Below are positions 43,916 to 53,799 of a DNA stretch of 64,000 nucleotides, one piece after another; position 1 is the first letter of the stretch, and each line of letters starts with the position of its first letter. Source of the stretch: Cellulosimicrobium terreum (GTDB lineage: Bacteria > Actinomycetota > Actinomycetes > Actinomycetales > Cellulomonadaceae); assembly GCA_014803435.1 (NCBI GenBank), contig JACYFD010000004.1, forward strand, positions 248,001-312,000. The letters are read 5' to 3'. Both the position numbers and the translations under genes were made by a program. The notes beneath the pieces were generated by a model. The model was given only the letters and a program-made list of their open reading frames with translations, was not told the origin of the DNA and searched no databases.

Positions 43916-45661
43916 CTACGGCTGGTCGACCTCCGAGCTCACGAGGAACTGCGAGTACGCCCCGATGGTGAGGAACGTCGGGAAGTCCTCGGCGAGGGCG
44001 ACGGCACGGAAGACCGCGGCCGCGTCGTCGATCCGGTTGCCGGGCGTGCGGGGCAGGTCGTCGACGATCTCGGCGAGCAGCGCCTCGACCCGGTCGTGCG
44101 TGATCGGCACGCCGTTGTCGGTGCGCGTCCCGGACGCGATCCACTGCCACACCTGCGAGCGTGAGATCTCGGCCGTGGCGGCGTCCTCCATGAGGCTGTC
44201 GATCGCCGCCGCGCCGACGCCGCGCAGCCACGACTCGATGTAGCGCACGCCCACCGACACGTTCGCGCGCAGCCCGGCCGCCGTCACGGTCGCCCCGGCA
44301 CGTCGGGCCGAGCCGATGTCGAGCAGCTCGTGCTGGCCGACGTGCACGTCGTCGCGCAGGCGGTCGAGCTGGTTCGGCGCGTCCCCCAGCACCGCGTCGA
44401 ACTCACCCCGCGCGGCGTCGATGAGGTCGGGGTGCGCGACCCACGTGCCGTCGAACCCGTCCCCGGCCTCGCGGGCCTTGTCGGCCCGCACCTGCGCGAA
44501 CGCGCGCTCGGTGACCTCCGGTCGGCGCCGGTCGGGGATGAACGCGCTCATGCCGCCGATCGCGTGCGCCCCGCGCCGGTGGCACGTGGACACGAGGAGC
44601 TCGGTGTACGCGCGCATGAAGGGTGCCGTCATGGTGACCTGCGCGCGGTCGGGCAGCACGTAGGAGTCACCGCGGGTGCGGAAGGCCTTGATGATCGAGA
44701 AGAGGTAGTCCCAGCGCCCGGCGTTGAGCCCGGCGCAGTGGTCGCGCAGCTCGTGGAGGATCTCCTCCATCTCGAACGCCGCGGGCAGCGTCTCGATCAG
44801 CACCGTGGCACGGATCGTCCCGTGCGGGAGCCCCACCCACTCCTGCGCGAGCTCGAAGACCTCGTTCCACAGCCGCGCCTCGCGGTACCCCTCGAGCTTG
44901 GGCAGGTAGAGGTACGGGCCGCGCCCGCGGGCGACCAGCTCGCGCGCGTTGTGGAAGACGTACAGCCCGAAGTCCACGAGGGACGCCGACGCGGACACGC
45001 TCACCCCGGCCCGGTCCACGTACCGCATGTGCTTCTCGATGAGGTGCCACCCGCGGGGGCGGAACACGATCGTCGGCAGGTCGGCGAGCGTCGCCGAGCG
45101 CAGCCGGTACTGCTTGCCCTGCTCGCTGGTGTGCTCGAGCGTGCCGCGGATCGCGTCGTGCAGCGCGAGCTGGCCCTCGATCACGTTGCGCCACGTGGGG
45201 CTCGAGGCGTCCTCGGCGTCGGCGAGCCAGACCTTCGCCCCGGAGTTGAGCGCGTTGATCGCCATCTTCGGGTCGGTGGGACCGGTGATCTCGACGCGTC
45301 GGTCCTCCAGGCCGGGCGCGCCGGTCGCGCCGGCGACGCGCCACGCCGGGTCGTCGCGCACGGGCCGGGTCGAGGCCCGGAAGTCCGGGTCGATCCCGTC
45401 CGCGACGTCCTGCCGGCGCTGCTGGCGGTCCATGAGCAGCTCGTGGCGGCGGGCCACGAACCGGTCGTGCAGCACGGTGAGGAAGCCGAGCGCCTCCGGC
45501 GTGAGGATCTCGCGGTACCGGGGGCCGAGCGTGCCCGTGACGCGCAGGGTGCCCGACGGCGCGGGCCGGGTCGGGTGCCCGGCCCGCGGTCCGTCGTCGG
45601 GCCGGGTGGACGAGGTGGTCGGCGGGGGAGTGCTCGTGGTGAGGGTCTCGGTGGGGGTCAT
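43916..45661 (-). CDS. aceB: Malate synthase A
   Basis: 581 residues. Condenses glyoxylate with acetyl-CoA to malate. Key stretches are WLADAEDASSPTW, TIVFRPRGWHLIEKHM (Arg catalytic region), ATVLIETLPAAFEMEEILHELRDHCAGLNAGRWDYLFSIIK (metal glutamate and aspartate), and SRSQVWQW near the end. The N-terminal 40 residues are Thr/Pro-rich and probably disordered. Lies 36 bases downstream of aceA, same strand. Confidence 0.96.
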   Translation of the reverse strand: MTPTETLTTSTPPPTTSSTRPDDGPRAGHPTRPAPSGTLRVTGTLGPRYREILTPEALGFLTVLHDRFVARRHELLMDRQQRRQDVADGIDPDFRASTRPVRDDPAWRVAGATGAPGLEDRRVEITGPTDPKMAINALNSGAKVWLADAEDASSPTWRNVIEGQLALHDAIRGTLEHTSEQGKQYRLRSATLADLPTIVFRPRGWHLIEKHMRYVDRAGVSVSASASLVDFGLYVFHNARELVARGRGPYLYLPKLEGYREARLWNEVFELAQEWVGLPHGTIRATVLIETLPAAFEMEEILHELRDHCAGLNAGRWDYLFSIIKAFRTRGDSYVLPDRAQVTMTAPFMRAYTELLVSTCHRRGAHAIGGMSAFIPDRRRPEVTERAFAQVRADKAREAGDGFDGTWVAHPDLIDAARGEFDAVLGDAPNQLDRLRDDVHVGQHELLDIGSARRAGATVTAAGLRANVSVGVRYIESWLRGVGAAAIDSLMEDAATAEISRSQVWQWIASGTRTDNGVPITHDRVEALLAEIVDDLPRTPGNRIDDAAAVFRAVALAEDFPTFLTIGAYSQFLVSSEVDQP

Positions 45662-45697
45662 GGCGCGCTCCGTACGGTCGGCGGAAGTGGGGTGGGC

Positions 45698-47119
45698 TTA
45701 GTGGAACTGGGCGGCCTCGGTGGACCCGGCGAGCGCGAGGGTGGCGGCGTCGGGGTTGAGAGCCGTGGCGACCCGGTCGAAGTAGCCGGTGCCGACCTCC
45801 CGCTGGTGGCGGGTGGCGGTGTAGCCGTCGGCCTCGGAGGCGAGCTCGGCCTCCTGGAGCTCGACGTAGGCGCTCATCGCGTGGTCCTTGTAGCCGCGCG
45901 CGAGCTCGAACATGGAGTGCGAGACGGCGTGGAAGCCGGCCAGGGTGATGAACTGGAACGCGTAGCCCATCGCGGCGAGCTCCTTCTGGAAGCTCGCGAT
46001 CTGCGCGTCGTCGAGGTGCTGCTTCCAGTTGAACGACGGCGAGCAGTTGTATGCGAGCTTCTTGTCCGGGTGCTCGGCGTGGATCGTCTCGGCGAACCGG
46101 CGCGCCAACCCGAGGTCCGGGGTTCCGGTCTCGACCCAGATGAGGTCGGAGTACGGCGCGTAGGCGAGCCCGCGGGCGATCACCGTGTCCTCGCCCGGGC
46201 GCGTCCGGTAGAAGCCCTCGGACGTGCGCTCCCCGGTGAGGAAGGGCTGGTCGCGCTCGTCGACGTCGGACGTGATGAGGTCCGCGGCGAGCGAGTCGGT
46301 CCGGGCGATGATGACGGACGGCACGCCCGCGACGTCGGCCGCGAGCCTGGCCGCGTTGAGGGTGCGGATGTGCTGGGCGGTCGGGACGAGGACCTTGCCG
46401 CCGAGGTGGCCGCACTTCTTCTCCGACGCGAGCTGGTCCTCCCAGTGCACGCCGGCCGCGCCGGCCTCGAGCATCGAGTGCATGAGCTCGTACGCGTTGA
46501 GCGGTCCGCCGAACCCGGCCTCGGCGTCGGCGACGATCGGCGCGAGCCAGTCGCGACAGGGCCGGGCGTCGGTGGACCCGGCGGCCTCCGCCGTCTCGAT
46601 CTGGTCCGCGCGCAGCAGCGCGTTGTTGATGCGGCGCACGACGGCGGGGACGGAGTTCGCGGGGTAGAGCGACTGGTCGGGGTAGGTCTGGCCCGACAGG
46701 TTCGCGTCGGCCGCGACCTGCCACCCGGACAGGTAGATGGCCTTGAGGCCGGCGCGCACCTGCTGCACCGCCTGGTTCCCGGTCATGGCGCCGAGGGCGG
46801 GGACCCACTCCTCGGTGTGGATGAGGTCCCACAGGCGCTCGGCGCCGCGCCGGGCGAGGGTGCGGTCCTCGCGGACCGAGCCGCGCAGCGCGACGACGTC
46901 CTCGGCGGTGAAGTCGCGGCGCAGGCCGGACCAGCGGGGGTCGGTGGCCCACGAGCGGGCGAGCTCGGTCGCGGTCTGGGTCTGGTCGCCGGGGAGCGCG
47001 GGTCCCGACGTCGCGCCCGGGGCGTCGACGGTCACGACGGACCCGAGGGTGCGGTTGCCCCCGGCGTACTCGGCGGGGGAGCGTCGGCTGATGACGCTGG
47101 GCGCGTTCGTGCGTGCCAC
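45698..47119 (-). CDS. aceA: Isocitrate lyase
   Basis: 473 residues. Splits isocitrate to glyoxylate and succinate. The catalytic loop KKCGHLGGK is near residues 235-243, with [10 protein letters not shown] and [10 protein letters not shown] as the other active-site strands. GTG 47119 is chosen because AGGAGG lies seven bases upstream; the longer open frame has no such signal. Forms the glyoxylate shunt with aceB; ramB is divergent. Confidence 0.96.
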   Translation of the reverse strand: MARTNAPSVISRRSPAEYAGGNRTLGSVVTVDAPGATSGPALPGDQTQTATELARSWATDPRWSGLRRDFTAEDVVALRGSVREDRTLARRGAERLWDLIHTEEWVPALGAMTGNQAVQQVRAGLKAIYLSGWQVAADANLSGQTYPDQSLYPANSVPAVVRRINNALLRADQIETAEAAGSTDARPCRDWLAPIVADAEAGFGGPLNAYELMHSMLEAGAAGVHWEDQLASEKKCGHLGGKVLVPTAQHIRTLNAARLAADVAGVPSVIIARTDSLAADLITSDVDERDQPFLTGERTSEGFYRTRPGEDTVIARGLAYAPYSDLIWVETGTPDLGLARRFAETIHAEHPDKKLAYNCSPSFNWKQHLDDAQIASFQKELAAMGYAFQFITLAGFHAVSHSMFELARGYKDHAMSAYVELQEAELASEADGYTATRHQREVGTGYFDRVATALNPDAATLALAGSTEAAQFH

Positions 47120-47238
47120 GGGATGCCTCCTGGATGGGACGGGCCGGTGCCGGCTGGTTCCGGATGATGCGTTGGCCGGGCGCCTCGCGGTGCCCGTGCA
47201 ACGACCTTCCTCCCGCCGCAAGGGGGTTCTCAAGCACG

Positions 47239-47263
47239 TTCGCGCGAAAGAATCGCAGTTCTT
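47239..47263. promoter_or_regulatory. Inverted repeats between aceA and ramB
   Basis: TTCGCGCGAA (47239-47248) is a perfect 10-bp palindrome, immediately followed by AAGAA-N6-TTCTT (47248-47263). They sit in the 182-base gap that must hold both divergent promoters. The site could bind RamB or a GlxR-like factor. I do not find the AAAGTTTGCAAA-like motif known for RamB of Corynebacterium. Confidence 0.45.
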
Positions 47264-47301
47264 CTGTTGAACGCAAGCAGTGGCGTGTGTCACTCTCAGT
47301 C

Positions 47302-48798
47302 ATGGCTATCCCGACGACGAGACCCGCGGGAATCACGGAACATGCGGAATTCCCGCTCGAGAGCGAGCCGGACGCTCTGACGATCGGGCGCCGGATCCGC
47401 CACCTGCGCACCCAGAAGGGTCTGACGCTCGACGAGCTCGGGGCCGCCATCGGCCGTGCCCCGTCCCAGGTGTCCCTGCTCGAGAACGGACGGCGCGAGC
47501 CCCGGTTCTCCCAGCTCCAGGCGATCGCCCGGGCGCTCGGGGCCGGCCTCGACGACCTGCTCTCGTCCGAGCCGTCGTCCCACCGGGACGCGCTCGAGAT
47601 CGAGCTCGAGCGGGCTCAGCGCGGCCCGCTGTACGACGCGCTCGGCCTGCACCCCGTGCGTGTCGGCAAGTCGTTGCCGACCGACGCCCTGGAGACCATC
47701 GTCGGCCTCCAGCGCGAGCTCGCCCGGCTGCACACCGAGCGTGCCGCGACCCCGGAGGAGGCGCGCCGCGCCAACGCCGAGCTGCGCGCGACGATGCGCG
47801 CGCAGGACAACTACTTCCCCGAGCTGGAGGACGCCGCGTCGGAGCTCCTCGACGGCGTCGGGCACACGGGCGGCCCGCTCCCGCAGCGCGTCGCGGCGGA
47901 CGTCGCCGCGCACCTCGGCTTCACGCTGCACTACGTCCCGGACCTCCCGCACTCGACGCGGTCGCTGCTCGACCTGCGCCACCGGCGCGTCTACCTGCCG
48001 AGCAACGGGATGCGTGGCCGCTCGAACGCGACCTCGGCGCTGCTGCAGGCCCTCGCCCCGCACGTGCTGGGTCATGCCGAGCCGCGCGACTACGGCGAGT
48101 TCCTGCGCCAGCGGGTCGAGGCCAACTACCTCGCGGCGGCGATCCTCGTGCCCGAGAAGCACGCCGTGAAGGCGCTACGGAGCGCGAAGGACGCGCGCGC
48201 GATCTCGATCGAGGACCTGCGCGACGCGTTCGCCGTCTCCTACGAGACCGCCGCGCACCGCTTCACGAACCTCGCGACGAAGCACCTCGGCATCGGCGTG
48301 CACTTCATGAAGGTCCACGAGTCCGGGGTGATCCACAAGGCCTACGAGAACGACGGCGTCCGCTTCCCGGCGGACGCGCTCGGTGCCGTCGAGGGCCAGT
48401 ACGTGTGCCGGTCGTGGACGGCGCGCACCGTGTTCGCCGTCGAGGACCGCCTCAGCCCGTTCAGCCAGTACACCGACACCCCGGCGGGCACCTACTGGTG
48501 CACGAGCCGCGTCCAGGACAGCGAGGACGGGCTGTTCTCGGTGAGCGTCGGTGTTCCGTTCGCGCACGTGAAGTGGTTCCTCGGTCGGGACACGACCGAG
48601 CGGCTCACCTCGCGCTGCCCCGACGAGGCGTGCTGCCGCCGCCCCCCGGGCGAGCTCGCCGACCGGTGGGCCGGTCACGCGTGGCCGAGCGCGCGCCCGC
48701 ACGCGTCGATGCTCGCGGCGATGCCCGTCGGAGCGTTCCCCGGTGTGGACCAGACCGAGGTGTTCAGGTTCCTCGAGGCGCACGCCCCGACGGCCTGA
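47302..48798 (+). CDS. ramB: RamB-type XRE-family regulator of acetate metabolism
   Basis: 498 residues. An N-terminal XRE helix-turn-helix (about 30-85: IGRRIRHLRTQKGLTLDELGAAIGRAPSQVSLLENGRREP) is followed by a long domain with ImmA/IrrE-like and DUF2083 regions and a cysteine-rich end (SRCPDEACCRR). The ImmA-like motif reads HVLGH near 254-258, lacking the glutamate of HExxH, so protease activity is unlikely. In Corynebacterium RamB controls aceA and aceB, which are divergent here. Confidence 0.9.
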   Translation: MAIPTTRPAGITEHAEFPLESEPDALTIGRRIRHLRTQKGLTLDELGAAIGRAPSQVSLLENGRREPRFSQLQAIARALGAGLDDLLSSEPSSHRDALEIELERAQRGPLYDALGLHPVRVGKSLPTDALETIVGLQRELARLHTERAATPEEARRANAELRATMRAQDNYFPELEDAASELLDGVGHTGGPLPQRVAADVAAHLGFTLHYVPDLPHSTRSLLDLRHRRVYLPSNGMRGRSNATSALLQALAPHVLGHAEPRDYGEFLRQRVEANYLAAAILVPEKHAVKALRSAKDARAISIEDLRDAFAVSYETAAHRFTNLATKHLGIGVHFMKVHESGVIHKAYENDGVRFPADALGAVEGQYVCRSWTARTVFAVEDRLSPFSQYTDTPAGTYWCTSRVQDSEDGLFSVSVGVPFAHVKWFLGRDTTERLTSRCPDEACCRRPPGELADRWAGHAWPSARPHASMLAAMPVGAFPGVDQTEVFRFLEAHAPTA

Positions 48799-48873
48799 CC
48801 GGCGCGGCGTGCCCGGGCGAGCGGCGTCCCGCGCCTGGGTGCGAGCGGGACGGCCCGTCCCTACGATGACCCG

Positions 48874-49467
48874 ATGCGACCTGCGAGAACCCGTACCCTC
48901 CCACGCGCACTGACCGCCGGCGTCGGGCTCGTGCTCCTCGTGGCCGCGTGCTCGTCCCCGGACGCGGAGCCCACCCCGACGGTGACGGTGACCGCGACCG
49001 TGGACGACGACACGGCGGACGACGGCACGGTGGACGACGGCACGGTGGACGACGACGCCGCCGGTGCCGACCAGGGCACGGCGGACGGCGAGCGCCAGGT
49101 GTTCTCGGAGCACGGCGCGCGCGACGCGCGCCTCGACTGCTCCGGCGGCGACGTGGAGATCGCGGCGAACGACGCGGAGGTGGACGTGACGGGCGAGTGC
49201 GCGAGCGTCGTCGTGACGGGTCACGGGAACGCCGTCGACGTCGAGACCACCCACCTGGTCAGCCTCGAGATCTCGGGCAACGACGCGGCGGTGGACGTCG
49301 ACGGTCACGTCGAGGCGGTCATGATCTCCGGGCACGGCGCCACCGTCGAGGTGGGAAGCGTCGACAGCGTCCAGGTGAGCGGGAACGGCAACCGCGTCGA
49401 GTACGAGACCGGTGGCGCGCCGACCGTGGACGACGGTGGCGAGGGGACCACCGTCGTCCAGGACTGA
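48874..49467 (+). CDS. DUF3060 lipoprotein
   Basis: 197 residues. Signal sequence with lipobox LLVAAC (Cys about 26), so membrane-anchored outside. An acidic Thr/Asp-rich linker with tandem DDGTV units follows (about 40-62), then a beta-solenoid DUF3060 region (about 75-180) with rungs such as EIAANDAEVDVTG, VVVTGHGNAVDVE and MISGHGATVEVG. Function unknown. Leaderless start: TACGAT (48862-48867) is six bases before ATG 48874. Confidence 0.85.
   Translation: MRPARTRTLPRALTAGVGLVLLVAACSSPDAEPTPTVTVTATVDDDTADDGTVDDGTVDDDAAGADQGTADGERQVFSEHGARDARLDCSGGDVEIAANDAEVDVTGECASVVVTGHGNAVDVETTHLVSLEISGNDAAVDVDGHVEAVMISGHGATVEVGSVDSVQVSGNGNRVEYETGGAPTVDDGGEGTTVVQD
49003..49056 (+). repeat. 15-bp tandem repeat in the lipoprotein linker
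   Basis: Units GACGACGGCACGGTG, two identical plus flanking imperfect copies, encode DDGTV repeats. A likely length-variable tract between strains. Confidence 0.8.
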
Positions 49468-49493
49468 CCCCGGCGGTCCCGTCGGGGCCGGGC

Positions 49494-50699
49494 TCACGCC
49501 TCCAGCAGGAGCGCCTCGCCCTGACCGCCGCCCCCGCACAGCCCGACGGCGGCGCGCCCGCCCCCGCGCCGGGCCAGCTCGTGGGCGGCGTGCACCGCGA
49601 GGCGCGCACCGGACGCCCCGATGGGGTGGCCGAGCGAGATCCCGCCGCCGTGGACGTTGACGATCTCCGGGTCGACCTCGAGCGCGCGCGTCGAGACCGC
49701 GACGACGGTCGCGAACGCCTCGTTGATCTCCACCAGGTCGAGGTCCGAGACATCCCACCCCGCGCGGCCGAGCGCCTGCCGGATCGCGTGCGCGGGCTGG
49801 GAGTGGAGCGACGTGTCCGGCCCGGCGACCTGGCCCCACGTGCGCACGGTCGCGAGCACCGTGGACCCGGCGGCCGCCGCCCGTCCGCGCGTGGTGAGCA
49901 CCAGCGCCGCCGCGCCGTCGGAGATCTGCGACGCGTTGCCGGCGGTGATGGTGCCCTCCGGGTCGAACGCGGGGCGCAGCCGGGCGAGGCTCTCGACGGT
50001 CGTGTCCGGGCGCACCCCCTCGTCGTCGCGGACCTCGACGGGCTCACCACGACGCTGCGGCACGTGCACCGGCGCAAGCTCGGCGTCGAACAGCCCGTCC
50101 GCGCGCGCCGCGGCCGCGCGCTGGTGCGACGCCGCGGCGACGGCGTCCTGCTCCGCGCGCGACACGTGCACGTCGCCCGTGTTGGTGCGCTCGGTCGAGG
50201 CGCCCATGGACTGCCGGTCGAACGCGTCGGTCAGCCCGTCGCGTGCTACCGCGTCGACGAGCGTCACGTCGCCGAACGCGAAGCCGGCACGCGAGCCGGG
50301 GAGCAGGTGCGGCGCGCTCGTCATCGACTCCTGCCCGCCCACGAGCACGACCTCCGCCTCGCCCGAGCGGATCAGGCGGGTGCCGTCGATCACGGCCGTG
50401 AGCCCCGAGAGGCACACCTTGTTGACCGTCACGGCCGGCACGCCCCAGCCGACCCCGGCGCCGGCTGCGGTCTGGCGCGCCGGGTTCTGCCCGGCTCCTG
50501 CCTGCAGCACCTGTCCCATCACGACGGCGTCCACCGCCTCCGCGCCCAGGCCCGAGCGTCCGATCGCCGCGCGGGCGGCGACCGACCCGAGCTCGACGGC
50601 GCTCAGCGCGGCGAGCGAGCCGCGCAACCTGCCCTGGGGGGTGCGGGCGGCAGCCACGACCACGACGTCGTCGGGCTCGAGGGGAGCGGTGGTGCTCAT
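49494..50699 (-). CDS. Acetyl-CoA C-acetyltransferase (thiolase)
   Basis: 401 residues. Nucleophile cysteine in NKVCLSGL near 96, histidine in [20 protein letters not shown] and second cysteine in [12 protein letters not shown]. Thiolase I/II type; the partner genes indicate cleavage of acetoacetyl-CoA to two acetyl-CoA. Its start overlaps the scoB stop as ATGA. Product feeds the glyoxylate shunt genes nearby. Confidence 0.94.
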   Translation of the reverse strand: MSTTAPLEPDDVVVVAAARTPQGRLRGSLAALSAVELGSVAARAAIGRSGLGAEAVDAVVMGQVLQAGAGQNPARQTAAGAGVGWGVPAVTVNKVCLSGLTAVIDGTRLIRSGEAEVVLVGGQESMTSAPHLLPGSRAGFAFGDVTLVDAVARDGLTDAFDRQSMGASTERTNTGDVHVSRAEQDAVAAASHQRAAAARADGLFDAELAPVHVPQRRGEPVEVRDDEGVRPDTTVESLARLRPAFDPEGTITAGNASQISDGAAALVLTTRGRAAAAGSTVLATVRTWGQVAGPDTSLHSQPAHAIRQALGRAGWDVSDLDLVEINEAFATVVAVSTRALEVDPEIVNVHGGGISLGHPIGASGARLAVHAAHELARRGGGRAAVGLCGGGGQGEALLLEA

Positions 50700-51388
50700 G
50701 GTCGGACCTCCAGAGGTGCGGACGACGCCACGGACGACGGGGTGGGCGGGAGTGCCGGGTCGACGACGAGCTCCGGCTCGGTGACGGCGCGGACGTCGTC
50801 CACGCCCACGCCGGGTGCGGTCTCGCGCAGCACGAGACCGTCCGGGGTCACGTCGATCACCGCGAGGTCCGTGATGATCCGGTGCACCACGCCGCGCCCC
50901 GTGAGCGGCAGCGTGCAGGTGCGCAGGATCTTGGGAGACCCGTCGCGCGCGACGTGCTCCATGAGCACGATGACCCGCGCGGCGCCGTGCACGAGGTCCA
51001 TCGCCCCGCCCGGTCCCTTGACCATCTTTCCCGGGATCATCCAGTTGGCGAGGTCGCCGTCGGCGGAGACCTGCATCGCGCCGAGGATCGCCGCGTCGAT
51101 CTTGCCGCCGCGGATCATGGCGAAGCTCGTGGCGGAGTCGAAGATCGAGGCGCCGGGGAGGAGGGTCACGGTCTCCTTGCCGGCGTTGATGAGGTCGGGG
51201 TCGACCTCGTCCTCCGTCGGGTACGGGCCGACCCCGAGGATCCCGTTCTCCGACTGGAGCACGAGGTGCCGGTCGGCCGGGACGTGGTTCGGCACGAGCG
51301 TCGGCAGGCCGATGCCGAGGTTGACGTACCAGCCGTCGTGCAGCTCGCGCGCGGCTCGCGCGGCCATCTCGTCGCGGGTGAGCGCCAT
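50696..51388 (-). CDS. scoB: 3-oxoacid CoA-transferase subunit B
   Basis: 230 residues. Catalytic glutamate in [16 protein letters not shown] near 47, after [18 protein letters not shown]. Works with subunit A to move CoA from succinyl-CoA to acetoacetate (or to 3-oxoadipate in beta-ketoadipate pathways; thiolase context favours acetoacetate). Three bases downstream of scoA, four-base overlap with the thiolase. Confidence 0.92.
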   Translation of the reverse strand: MALTRDEMAARAARELHDGWYVNLGIGLPTLVPNHVPADRHLVLQSENGILGVGPYPTEDEVDPDLINAGKETVTLLPGASIFDSATSFAMIRGGKIDAAILGAMQVSADGDLANWMIPGKMVKGPGGAMDLVHGAARVIVLMEHVARDGSPKILRTCTLPLTGRGVVHRIITDLAVIDVTPDGLVLRETAPGVGVDDVRAVTEPELVVDPALPPTPSSVASSAPLEVRP

Positions 51389-51391
51389 CGG

Positions 51392-52243
51392 TCAGCCCTC
51401 CGGACGGACGGTGCGGCGCTCGATGCGCCGGGGCAGGTCGGGACCGACCTCGACGACGCGGTGCACGAACACGCCGGGCAGGTGGACGTCGTCGGGGTCG
51501 ATCTCACCGGGCTCGACGAGGTGCTCGACCTGGGCGACGCAGACGCGGCCGGCCATCGCGGCCGGCGGGGAGAAGTTGCGGGCCGAGCGGTGGAACACGA
51601 GGTTGCCGTGCCGGTCGCCGCGCAGCGCGTGCACGAGCGCGAAGTCGGTCGTGATCGCGACCTCCAGCACGAACTCGGCGTCGGTCTCGAACGTCCCGTC
51701 GCTGCGTCGCGGCCCGACGCCGAACCGGCGCACCTCCTTGGGCTCGCTCGCCCGCGCGACCCCGCCCGCGCCGTCGTACCGCTGGGGGAGACCGCCGTCG
51801 GCGACCTGCGTGCCGACGCCCGTGCGGGTCCAGAATCCGGCGATCCCGGCGCCGCCCGCCCGCAGCCTCTCCGCGAGCGTGCCCTGCGGCACGAGCTCGA
51901 CCTCGAGCTCTCCGGAGAGGAACTGCCGCTCGAACTCCTTGTTCTCGCCGACGTAGGAGCTCGTCATCCGCCGGATCCGTCCGGCGCCGAGCAGCACGCC
52001 GAGGCCCCAGTCGTCGACGCCGCAGTTGTTGCTCACGACCCGCAGGTCACGCGTGCCCTGGGCGAGCAGCGCCTCGATCAGCGCGATCGGGTTGCCGCAC
52101 AGCCCGAACCCGCCGACGGCGATCGATGCGCCGTCGGGCACGTCGGCCACGGCCTCGGCCGCCGACGCGACGGTCTTGTCCAGGCCGCCCGACGGGCGGG
52201 ACCGGGCGACAGGCGGGGGGACGGGTGGGCTCGTCAGGCTCAT
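51392..52243 (-). CDS. scoA: 3-oxoacid CoA-transferase subunit A
   Basis: 283 residues. CoA-transferase signature VGGFGLCGNPIALIEALLAQG near 43-63, then VVSNNCGVDD and the substrate region YVGENKEFERQFLSGELEVELVPQGTLAERLRAGGAGIAGF. About 30-40 residues longer than the typical subunit because of an N-terminal Pro/Arg stretch and an Arg-rich insert near 165-175. AGGAGG precedes ATG 52243; first gene of the scoA-scoB-thiolase operon. Confidence 0.92.
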   Translation of the reverse strand: MSLTSPPVPPPVARSRPSGGLDKTVASAAEAVADVPDGASIAVGGFGLCGNPIALIEALLAQGTRDLRVVSNNCGVDDWGLGVLLGAGRIRRMTSSYVGENKEFERQFLSGELEVELVPQGTLAERLRAGGAGIAGFWTRTGVGTQVADGGLPQRYDGAGGVARASEPKEVRRFGVGPRRSDGTFETDAEFVLEVAITTDFALVHALRGDRHGNLVFHRSARNFSPPAAMAGRVCVAQVEHLVEPGEIDPDDVHLPGVFVHRVVEVGPDLPRRIERRTVRPEG

Positions 52244-52314
52244 GGTGCGACCTCCTCGTCATGGCCGCCGCCCGGGGGTGGTGGACGACGGCGCACCGGC
52301 CGCGCGGCGACCGT

Positions 52315-52352
52315 GCCGCGCGGGATCTCGTGGGTCGATCATCCCGCGCGGC
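52315..52352 (-). terminator. Perfect 12-bp hairpin after the second nhaA
   Basis: GCCGCGCGGGAT and ATCCCGCGCGGC with a 14-base loop, 17 bases past the nhaA stop in the direction of transcription and upstream of scoA. Confidence 0.8.
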
Positions 52353-52368
52353 GCCGGTCGGCGCCGGG

Positions 52369-53709
52369 TCAGTGCTCGAGGCGGTCCTTCTCGTCGCCGA
52401 TGAAGTCGGTGATGTCGTCGGGCAGGTTGTCGAGGTTCATGTCGTCGTGGCGCGCCCGGCGGGCGTCCCAGCGCAACGTGAACCCTGCCGCGATCGCCGC
52501 GATGAGCGACGCCGCGAGGATCCCGAGCTTGGCGGCGCCCGTGTGCTCGGCGTCCGGGAAGGAGAGCTCGGCGATGAGGAGCGAGACGGTGAAGCCGATG
52601 CCCGCGAGGAGCCCGACCGGCAGGAGGTCGCGCACGCCGATGCCGGCGGCGAGCCGCAGCGGTGTGAAGCGGACGAGCAGCCACGTGACACCGAGGACCC
52701 CGACGAGCTTGCCGAGGAGCAGACCAGCGATGATGCCGATCGCGACCGGCTGGACGATGAGCTCGCTGAACCCGCCCTCGTCCACGATCGACACGCCGGC
52801 CGCGAAGAACGCGAAGACGGGCAGCGCGAAGCCGGCCGAGACGGGCCGCCAGGAGAGCTCGAGGCGGTGGGTGCGCGACGACGTCTCGCCGTGCATCGCG
52901 ATCGCGGGGACGGCGAAGCCGAGCAGGACGCCCGCGATCGTGGCGTGCACGCCGGACGCGTGCATGAGCGCCCAGGCGGCGAGCGCGACCGGGATGAGGA
53001 CCCACCAGTGCAGCCGACGCCGGCGCACGAGGAACGCGAACACGGCCACGGTCACGATCGAGAGACCGAGCCAGAGCCAGTGGATCTCCTCGGTGTAGAA
53101 GATCGCGATGATGACGATCGCCAGCAGGTCGTCCACGACGGCGAGCGTCATGAGGAACGTGCGGATCGCCGTCGGCAGGCCCTTGCCGAACACCGCGAGC
53201 ACGGCGAGGGCGAACGCGATGTCCGTGGCGGTGGGGATCGCCCAGCCGTCGGTCGCCGCCGTGTCCCCCATGAGGAGCAGCACCCCGACGAAGATGATCG
53301 CGGGCATGGCCATCCCGCCGACCGCCGCGAGCATCGGCACGCCGGCCTGCCGCGGGTTGCGCAGGCTGCCCGCGACGAACTCCTGCTTGAGCTCGAGCCC
53401 GACGACGAAGAAGAAGATGGCGAGCAGGCCGTCCGCGGCCCAGGTCGCGAGGTTCAGGTCGAGGTGCAGCGCGGACGGCCCGACGACGGTCCCGGCCAGG
53501 TCGGCGTAGGCCTCGCGCCACGGGGAGTTCGCCCAGACGAGGGCGATGATCGCGGCACCGATGAGCAGCGCGCCGCCGGTCGTCTCGCGGGTGACCCAGC
53601 CGCGCGCGCGGTTCCGGGCTCGTCGCACCGTCGGCTTCACGCCGGCGCCCTCGGGCAGCGGGTACGGGTCGTCGGTCGTGGGCTCGGGCTCGTGGTTCTC
53701 GGTGCTCAC
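52369..53709 (-). CDS. nhaA: Na+/H+ antiporter NhaA (copy 2)
   Basis: 446 residues, about twelve membrane segments. Hallmarks FFFVVGLELKQEFVAGSLRN, PTATDIAFALAVLAVFG, LMTLAVVDDLLAIVIIA and GIGFTVSLLIAELSF. The two ion-site aspartates are in VVDDLLAI. The C-terminus has an acidic tail (DNLPDDITDFIGDEKDRLEH) not seen in copy 1. Clearly divergent from copy 1 (for example GLELKQEF versus GLEINREV), so not a recent duplication. GTG 53709 follows AGGAG. Confidence 0.95.
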   Translation of the reverse strand: MSTENHEPEPTTDDPYPLPEGAGVKPTVRRARNRARGWVTRETTGGALLIGAAIIALVWANSPWREAYADLAGTVVGPSALHLDLNLATWAADGLLAIFFFVVGLELKQEFVAGSLRNPRQAGVPMLAAVGGMAMPAIIFVGVLLLMGDTAATDGWAIPTATDIAFALAVLAVFGKGLPTAIRTFLMTLAVVDDLLAIVIIAIFYTEEIHWLWLGLSIVTVAVFAFLVRRRRLHWWVLIPVALAAWALMHASGVHATIAGVLLGFAVPAIAMHGETSSRTHRLELSWRPVSAGFALPVFAFFAAGVSIVDEGGFSELIVQPVAIGIIAGLLLGKLVGVLGVTWLLVRFTPLRLAAGIGVRDLLPVGLLAGIGFTVSLLIAELSFPDAEHTGAAKLGILAASLIAAIAAGFTLRWDARRARHDDMNLDNLPDDITDFIGDEKDRLEH

Positions 53710-53799
53710 AGGGCTCCTGAGGGTCGGGGGGCGTGCCCCGTCGTGCGGGTACGCCGAAGCAGGACGCCGACCAGACTTCCCGGCACACCGCCGCCCATC

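Noticed and set aside
47120-47301. Corynebacterial RamB box between aceA and ramB
   Set aside because: No AAAGTTTGCAAA-like sequence is present on either strand.
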